Shown piece by piece: positions 59,145 through 64,000 of a stretch of DNA of 64,000 nucleotides. This DNA is from Geminicoccus harenae (GTDB taxonomy: Bacteria > Pseudomonadota > Alphaproteobacteria > Geminicoccales > Geminicoccaceae): the NCBI RefSeq assembly GCF_019800005.1, contig NZ_JABGCL010000006.1, positions 1-64,000 of the forward strand. Direction: 5' to 3'. Position numbers and translations under genes: made by a program. How positions within the stretch are numbered: the stretch's first letter is position 1; the number at the start of each line of letters is the position of its first letter. Below the pieces are notes generated by a model. The model was not told the origin of the DNA and did no database searches. It worked only from the letters and a program-made list of their open reading frames with translations.

Positions 59145-60068
59145 TTACAGCGGCTTTTCCCGCAACGGAATACGGTAATCACGCGCCGCATTGGCGAAGA
59201 ACATCGCCCGGCGCTCGTCTTCGCTGAAACCTTCGAAGATCCGGTCGAACGAGCCGAACACCTCGTCCCAGGTCGCGTGCAGCGCCGCCACTGGAAAGTC
59301 GCTGCCGACCATGCAGCGGTCCGGCCCGAACGCGTCCACGCAGGCCATGGTGACGGCCCGCAGGCTCTCCAGCGTCCAGTCATGGTCGTAGGCGACCAAG
59401 TCCGACAGCTTGATCCGCATGTTCGGCTCCCTGGCCAGGAGCTTCAGCCCGTCCCGCCAGCGCGCCATGCTCGCATCATCCCGGTCAACCGGGCTGCCCA
59501 CATGGTTCAGGATGATCGTGGTGCCCGGATGGTCCGCCGCGAGCCTGGCCGCGTCCGGCATCTGGCCGGGATAGATCATCATGTCGAAGCTGAAGTCGAA
59601 CTTCTCCAGCAGCCGGAAGCCCTGGAGCCACTGCCCGTCCTGCATCCAGTCCGGCCGCGCGGCGAAGCGCTTGTTCGGGTCGTCATGCCAGGAAAGGATG
59701 TAGCGGATCCCGCGCACCCGCGAAAACTGCGCCTGCTGCTCCAGCACCGCCTCGACCTTCGGGTCGTGCAGCGGTGCGGTGGCGACGATCGCGGACGGCA
59801 GCCCGTCCCGCTCGGCCAGTTCCTCCAGCCAGCGCGTCTCGCCCACCGGATCGTCCGCCAGCCAGCCGGCCTCGACATGCACCGTGCCGACCAGGTTCCA
59901 GTGCTGCGCGTCCTCGCGGATCTGCGTCGGCAGATAGTCCCGGTAGAGCGGCGTCGGGTCGCCGAACACCATCTCCTTGCCGGGCTGGGGCACGATCCAC
60001 GGGTGCTTGCCCATGGAAATGTCCCAGAAATGGTGGTGCGCGTCGATCAGCGGACCGGTGTAACTCAT
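59145..60068 (-). CDS. Amidohydrolase 2-family metallohydrolase (sugar lactonase-like)
   Basis: The 307-residue TIM-barrel hydrolase begins with the metal-binding I-D-A-H-H-H-F-W near residue 8. Further ligands are in V-H-V-E-A near 64, L-N-H-V-G near 185 and the catalytic Asp in V-G-S-D-F-P near 255. The sequence looks like the L-fuconolactonase/L-rhamnono-lactonase group. Linked to a sugar transporter and a GMC oxidoreductase, it would hydrolyse the lactone made by the dehydrogenase (inference). It overlaps the PLP-enzyme gene by 4 bp. Confidence 0.83.
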   Translation of the reverse strand: MSYTGPLIDAHHHFWDISMGKHPWIVPQPGKEMVFGDPTPLYRDYLPTQIREDAQHWNLVGTVHVEAGWLADDPVGETRWLEELAERDGLPSAIVATAPLHDPKVEAVLEQQAQFSRVRGIRYILSWHDDPNKRFAARPDWMQDGQWLQGFRLLEKFDFSFDMMIYPGQMPDAARLAADHPGTTIILNHVGSPVDRDDASMARWRDGLKLLAREPNMRIKLSDLVAYDHDWTLESLRAVTMACVDAFGPDRCMVGSDFPVAALHATWDEVFGSFDRIFEGFSEDERRAMFFANAARDYRIPLREKPL

Positions 60069-61096
60069 GCCGACAGTCCCAGATCCTCGGCATAGGCGAA
60101 TAGGGCAGGGGTGCCGCCGGTATGGACGAACACGATCTCCTCGTCCTTGCCGAACCGCCCCTGGCGCACCTGGTCGATCAGCCCGGCGAACGCCTTGCTG
60201 CTATAGACCGGGTCCAGGATCACGCCCTCGGTCCGCGCCAGGAGCTGCAGCGCTTCCCGGCAGCCATCGGTCACCACGCCGTAGCGTTCGCCGATATACT
60301 CGTCATGACTGTCGAAGTCGGTGGGCTCCAGCTTCGTCTCCATGCCGATGATCGAGGCCGAGCGGTTGGCGATCCGGGCGATGTCGGTTGCCCGGTCCTC
60401 CTCCCACTTGATCGGCGCCACGTTCACCACCCTGGTCTTGCGCCCCAGCGCCTTGAACGCCAGGGCGATCCCGGCCGGGGTCATGTTGGCGCCGGCGATG
60501 TACAAGGCCGCCGGATCGATGCCGGCCCCCCCGAACTGCTCGTGCAACTCCAGCCCGGCATCGACATAGCCGACCGCGCCCAGCGCCAGGTTCTGCAGGT
60601 CCATCGGCGCCACGAGGTAGGGCTTTTTGCCCTGCGCCCTGAGCTCCTCGGCCTTCTCGTCGAGATAGGGCTGCAGCAGCTCCACGCTCGGCAGGTCCAC
60701 CACCCTGACCTTGGCGCCCAGCAGCTTGAACAGCAGGAAGTTGCCCTGCAGCTTCGGCCCCTTCTCGCCGTGGACCACGACCAGATGGATGTCCAGGCCG
60801 AGCTTGGCGGCGGCAGCACTCATCTGCCGGCACCAGTTCGATTGGGTGTAGGCGCCGGCCACGATCGTGTCGCAGCCCTTCGCCAGCATGTCGGCGAATA
60901 CGTATTCGAGCTGGCGGGTCTTGTTGCCGCCGAACGCCAGCCCGGTCGTGTCGTCGCGCTTGAGCCAGATCTTCGGGCCATCCAGCGCCTCGGTCAGGCG
61001 CGGGCAGAACTCCAGCGGGGTCGGCAGATGGGCGAGCTTGATGCGCGGCAGCGCATCGAGCTTGGCGCGCAGGGCTTCAGGGGAAGTCGTCATCAT
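60065..61096 (-). CDS. D-cysteine desulfhydrase/ACC deaminase-family PLP enzyme
   Basis: The 343-residue fold-type II PLP enzyme has L-P-T-P-L-E near residue 24, the PLP lysine in G-G-N-K-T-R-Q-L near 58 and A-Y-T-Q-S-N near 82. A late V-H-T-G-G-T-P segment lies near 325. D-cysteine desulfhydrase and 1-aminocyclopropane-1-carboxylate deaminase share this layout. Its presence in a sugar-acid style cluster is odd and suggests an amino-containing substrate. It follows the GMC gene by 4 bp. Confidence 0.83.
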   Translation of the reverse strand: MMTTSPEALRAKLDALPRIKLAHLPTPLEFCPRLTEALDGPKIWLKRDDTTGLAFGGNKTRQLEYVFADMLAKGCDTIVAGAYTQSNWCRQMSAAAAKLGLDIHLVVVHGEKGPKLQGNFLLFKLLGAKVRVVDLPSVELLQPYLDEKAEELRAQGKKPYLVAPMDLQNLALGAVGYVDAGLELHEQFGGAGIDPAALYIAGANMTPAGIALAFKALGRKTRVVNVAPIKWEEDRATDIARIANRSASIIGMETKLEPTDFDSHDEYIGERYGVVTDGCREALQLLARTEGVILDPVYSSKAFAGLIDQVRQGRFGKDEEIVFVHTGGTPALFAYAEDLGLSA

Positions 61097-61100
61097 GCTC

Positions 61101-62729
61101 TCAGGCAGCCATCGGCCGCGTCGTCTTGGCCAGGTCGCGGAAGTTGTCGCGGATGTGCTCCGCGGCGCGGATCGCCAGCGCCGTCACGGTCGGCGTCGGG
61201 TTGACCACGCCGCCCGTGGTCAGCACCGAGCCGTCGATGATGAACAGGTTGGGCACGTCCCAGCACTGCTGGTACTTGTTGACCACCGACATGTCCGGCG
61301 ACTTGCCCATCCGCGCAGTGCCGAGCAGGTGCCAGGCCGGCGTGCGGTAGATGCCGTGCTCGTCCATGTAGTCCTGGAGCTTGTACTCGAACGCACCCGT
61401 CGCCTTGGCGATGTCGACCAGCCGGTCGGACATGAACTTCATCATCTTCATGTCGTTCTCGCCCGGCCGGTAGTGCAGCTCCGCCACCGGCACCCCGTCG
61501 GCGTCGCGCTGGCTGGCCGACAGCGTCACCCGGTTGTCCGGGTTGGGCAGGTCGTCGCCGATCCCGAAGATCCCGAAGTTCCGCCCGAAATGGCGCCGGA
61601 ACCACTGGTGATGGCCCTTGCCCCAGGGGGCGCGCGCCTGGGTCATGTGGCCGTTGGCCTGCTCGCCCGCACCGCCGGTGGTGACGCAGTTGAAGTTGAA
61701 GCCGTTGACGAAGCCGCGGCTGACATCGGTCTCGGCGAATTCGCGCGAGACCAGCGCCGCCACGTAGCCGGTATGGGAGGCCAGCGGCTCGTCGACCCAC
61801 ATCTCGCAGGCGACCAGCGTGTGATGCAGCAGGTTGCGGCCGACCTGGTCCGAACTGTTGGCGAGATTGTCGGAGGCCAGCAGCAGGCGCGGCGTGCCCA
61901 CGCCATTGGCCGCCAGCACCACCACGTCCGCCGTCACCTTGTGCTGCCGGCCCGTGTTGCGGTCGACATAGATCGCTCCGGTGGCCCGCCCCGAGCGGTC
62001 CTTCTCGATCCGGATCACCCGCGCATAGGTGCGCAGCTCGGTGCCCGCCTCCAGCGCCCTCGGCCAGACCGAGAGCGAGAACTTGCTCATCGAGCCGCGC
62101 GGGCAGCCCGTGCAGATCCCGCAGCCGTTGCAGGCCGGCCGCCCGTCATAGTCCGACGAGATCACGCCCGCCGGCACCGGCCACCAATGCCAGCCGAGCT
62201 TGTCGAATGCTTCTGCCATCTTCCGGGCCGGTGCGCCCATCGGCAAGGGCCCGGTCGGGTAGGCCGGATGGGCCGGCATGGCCGGGTCGCCTTCCAGGCC
62301 GCTCACCCCGATCAGCGCGTCGGCCTTCTCGTAATAGGGTGCCACGTCCTCATAGGAGATCGGCCAGTCCGGCTGCAGCCCGTGCTCGGTGCCCTTGCGG
62401 AAGTCGGAGGGGCGGTAGCGCGGCCAGAGCGCGCCATAGACATTGGTCGAGCCGCCGACCCCGTTCCACATCAGGACCTGGGAGCTGTCGCTGTTGACCG
62501 GGAAGTCGTCGGCATTGGGCCGGCGCACGTTGACGTCCGCGTTCCAGCGGGTGCGCCGGTCCCACTGCCAGTCCGGCCGATAGTGCGGGTGCTCCCTTGG
62601 CTCCACCCAGCCGCCCTGCTCCAGGCAGATCACGTGCAGCCCGGCCTCGGCCAGGACCAGCGAAGCGAGGGAGCCGGTGGCGCCCGAGCCGACGATCAGG
62701 ACGTCGGCATGATCGTTACGCGCGGCCAT
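61101..62729 (-). CDS. GMC-family oxidoreductase, catalytic subunit of a membrane dehydrogenase
   Basis: The 542-residue FAD enzyme has V-G-S-G-A-T-G-S-L near residue 14, E-Q-G-G near 35 and a G-G-S-T-N-V-Y-G segment near 90. A Cys cluster (C-N-G-C-G-I-C-T-G-C-P) lies near 215, and the C-terminal motif has P-T-P-T-V-T-A-L. The Cys cluster is characteristic of gluconate/2-keto-gluconate and fructose-dehydrogenase-like GMC subunits. It overlaps by 14 bp a gene for a gluconate-2-dehydrogenase subunit-3-type partner. No cytochrome-c subunit gene is seen up to the window edge. Confidence 0.86.
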   Translation of the reverse strand: MAARNDHADVLIVGSGATGSLASLVLAEAGLHVICLEQGGWVEPREHPHYRPDWQWDRRTRWNADVNVRRPNADDFPVNSDSSQVLMWNGVGGSTNVYGALWPRYRPSDFRKGTEHGLQPDWPISYEDVAPYYEKADALIGVSGLEGDPAMPAHPAYPTGPLPMGAPARKMAEAFDKLGWHWWPVPAGVISSDYDGRPACNGCGICTGCPRGSMSKFSLSVWPRALEAGTELRTYARVIRIEKDRSGRATGAIYVDRNTGRQHKVTADVVVLAANGVGTPRLLLASDNLANSSDQVGRNLLHHTLVACEMWVDEPLASHTGYVAALVSREFAETDVSRGFVNGFNFNCVTTGGAGEQANGHMTQARAPWGKGHHQWFRRHFGRNFGIFGIGDDLPNPDNRVTLSASQRDADGVPVAELHYRPGENDMKMMKFMSDRLVDIAKATGAFEYKLQDYMDEHGIYRTPAWHLLGTARMGKSPDMSVVNKYQQCWDVPNLFIIDGSVLTTGGVVNPTPTVTALAIRAAEHIRDNFRDLAKTTRPMAA

Positions 62730-63234
62730 GGCGCTCTCCCAGATGATCAAGGCCCGAGATGTCGACCGGCTTGACCTCGTCGGTCGGGATGTAGAAGCCG
62801 CGATTGTGCTTCGGCCGGTCGCGCTCACGGTCGAACGGCTCCAGATGGTAGCCCTTGAGGATCGGCACCGGGTCATAGGGCTGGCCCAGTGCCCGGATCG
62901 CCGGGATCACGCCGGGGCTCTCATAGTAGCCGAGATAGGTCGCGGTGCGGATCAGCGTGAACAGCCTGGGCTGGCTCGCCTCCAGCTTGGCGACCACGAT
63001 CATCCGCTGCTCCTCGTCCAGCGGCCCGAGCGGTCCGCCGCAGGCCGAAAGCGCCTGCTCGACCTGAAGGAGCGCATCCTCGCCCAGCTCCTCCAGGAGC
63101 CGCATGCCGAGAATGCCGTGCACGCCTGCCAGCGATGCGGAAGGCCAGTCGTCCTCGCCCGGAATCAGCACGTCGACCAGGTCACGCAGCATGGTCGACA
63201 GCCGTATGGCCTCGCTCACCCCAACCTCTCCCAT
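62716..63234 (-). CDS. Gluconate 2-dehydrogenase subunit 3-family protein
   Basis: The 172-residue partner protein has V-L-I-P-G-E-D-D-W-P near residue 25 and Y-Y-E-S-P-G-V near 102. A C-terminal D-R-P-K-H-N-R-G segment follows. Subunit-3 proteins pair with GMC catalytic subunits and usually carry a twin-arginine leader. No clear Tat signal is visible here, so the complex may be cytoplasmic or the true start differs. It starts within the stop codon region of the ATPase gene. Confidence 0.75.
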   Translation of the reverse strand: MGEVGVSEAIRLSTMLRDLVDVLIPGEDDWPSASLAGVHGILGMRLLEELGEDALLQVEQALSACGGPLGPLDEEQRMIVVAKLEASQPRLFTLIRTATYLGYYESPGVIPAIRALGQPYDPVPILKGYHLEPFDRERDRPKHNRGFYIPTDEVKPVDISGLDHLGERHGRA

Positions 63235-64000
63235 CACAGTCTTTCTTCCGACGCGGGGTCGAACAGATGGACCCGCGCCGCCAGCGCGCCGAAGCGCACC
63301 TTTGCCCCCACTGCCGGCGCCTCGTCCGGCTCGCACAATCCCTTGACCGCCTGCCCGCCGATCTCGGCATCCACATAGGAGACCGGCCCGATCGGCTCGA
63401 CCAGGAAGACGTCGCCCTCAAGGGTGAGGTCGCGCTGGGCGTTCGCCATCAGGTCGGTCGGCCGGATGCCCAGGATCGCCTTCCGCCCGCCCCGGATGGC
63501 ACCGAGGCTCTGCTCGGCCACCACGCCGGTCGGCAGGGACAGCACGGTCTGGCCGACCCGGCAGCGGATCACTCCGTCCTCCAGCCCGGTCTCGACCTCG
63601 AAGAAGTTCATGGCCGGGCTGCCGATGAAGCTCGCCACGAACAGGTTGGCGGGCTTGCGGTACACCTCCATGGGCGGGCCGATCTGCTGCAGCTTGCCGG
63701 CCCGCATCACCGCGACCCGGTCGGACAGCACCATGGCCTCCTCCTGGTCATGGGTGACGAACACCGCGGTCGTGCCGATCTCGCGCTGCAGCCGCTTGAT
63801 CTCGGTGCGGGTCTTCACCCGGAGCGAGGCGTCCAGGTTGGACAGCGGCTCGTCCATGAGCAGCACGGCCGGGTTGCGCACCACCGCCCGGCCCACCGCG
63901 ACGCGCTGGCGCTGCCCGCCCGAGAGCTGCACGGGCTTGCGGTCGAGCAGGGCGCCCAGGTCCAGCATGTCGGCGGCAGCGTCGATCTGCCTGCCGATCG
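63234..64000 (-). CDS. CUT1-type sugar ABC transporter ATPase, 3' part (cut by window edge)
   Basis: The visible 255 residues contain the signature L-S-G-G-Q-R-Q-R, Walker B L-L-M-D-E-P-L and the switch His in V-T-H-D-Q-E. The C-terminal regulatory OB-like domain of the MsmK/UgpC family is complete (I-L-G-I-R-P-T-D-L). The Walker A half lies beyond position 64000. Its frame is open to the edge, with G-R-Q-I-D-A-A-A-D preceding the in-frame Met. It is the first visible gene of the leftward cluster and suggests a second transporter outside the window. Confidence 0.9.
   Translation of the reverse strand, partial: IGRQIDAAADMLDLGALLDRKPVQLSGGQRQRVAVGRAVVRNPAVLLMDEPLSNLDASLRVKTRTEIKRLQREIGTTAVFVTHDQEEAMVLSDRVAVMRAGKLQQIGPPMEVYRKPANLFVASFIGSPAMNFFEVETGLEDGVIRCRVGQTVLSLPTGVVAEQSLGAIRGGRKAILGIRPTDLMANAQRDLTLEGDVFLVEPIGPVSYVDAEIGGQAVKGLCEPDEAPAVGAKVRFGALAARVHLFDPASEERL

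Overview
This is a G+C-rich alphaproteobacterial chromosome segment. The strongest taxonomic marker is a complete alphaproteobacterial general stress response (GSR) locus (nepR, phyR, HWE/HisKA_2-type kinase, ecfG). DgcN/DgcA-type D-glutamate genes, a BcsN-containing cellulose operon and many sugar ABC operons fit Rhodospirillales- or Rhizobiales-like soil or plant-associated bacteria; the genus cannot be named from this window.

Layout. 1-2600 is a scarred accessory patch: IS5-family ends, a 317-bp deletion derivative, a TetR/SDR pair of visibly different base composition (the SDR is frameshifted), another IS5 end and the tail of a PfkB kinase. 2606-8491 carries a PLP dehydratase-like enzyme, an FUSC membrane protein and the dgcA-dgcN genes with a divergent LysR regulator. 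8678-11282 is a three-gene 2,3-dihydroxybenzoate operon (isochorismate synthase, isochorismatase, dehydrogenase) behind a near-perfect 21-bp palindrome. 11303-17002 holds CorA, an aldose-dehydrogenase-like SDR, a zinc metallopeptidase, a DUF6152 pair, and a LysR/azoreductase pair sharing an operator region.

17041-29202 is one carbohydrate catabolic island. A DeoR repressor, a BtpA/SgcQ-like protein and a HAD phosphatase run leftward; an SDR, a CUT1 ABC transporter, a GMC oxidoreductase, an M20 hydrolase and an FGGY kinase run rightward. Tandem 10-bp repeats typical of DeoR operators lie between them. The substrate is unknown.

29312-40030 is the stress region: a hybrid kinase with two receiver domains, an entericidin-like lipoprotein, a DUF1328 protein, nepR-phyR-kinase-ecfG, a lipid kinase, PRC-barrel, DUF2934 and CsbD proteins. 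Six GGAAC-N16-(N)GTT promoters were found by eye. One reads leftward with no credible protein gene and starts a roughly 90-nt predicted sRNA with C-rich loops and its own terminator (32353-32443). This GsrN-like candidate is the most interesting finding.

40103-44457 holds housekeeping-like genes (aminotransferase, GmhA, PIMT-like methyltransferase, LOG protein, GST). 44489-44673 is a cobalamin riboswitch whose downstream genes are unusual: a 27-codon ORF, then a DUF1289-fusion protein, with NikR convergent. 46638-54651 is a bcsN-A-B-Z plus TPR-protein cellulose operon. 54676 to the right edge is a second leftward catabolic cluster with a CUT2 transporter, an amidohydrolase, a D-cysteine-desulfhydrase-like PLP enzyme, a two-subunit GMC dehydrogenase and the start of a CUT1 ATPase. 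No tRNA, rRNA or CRISPR array was seen.
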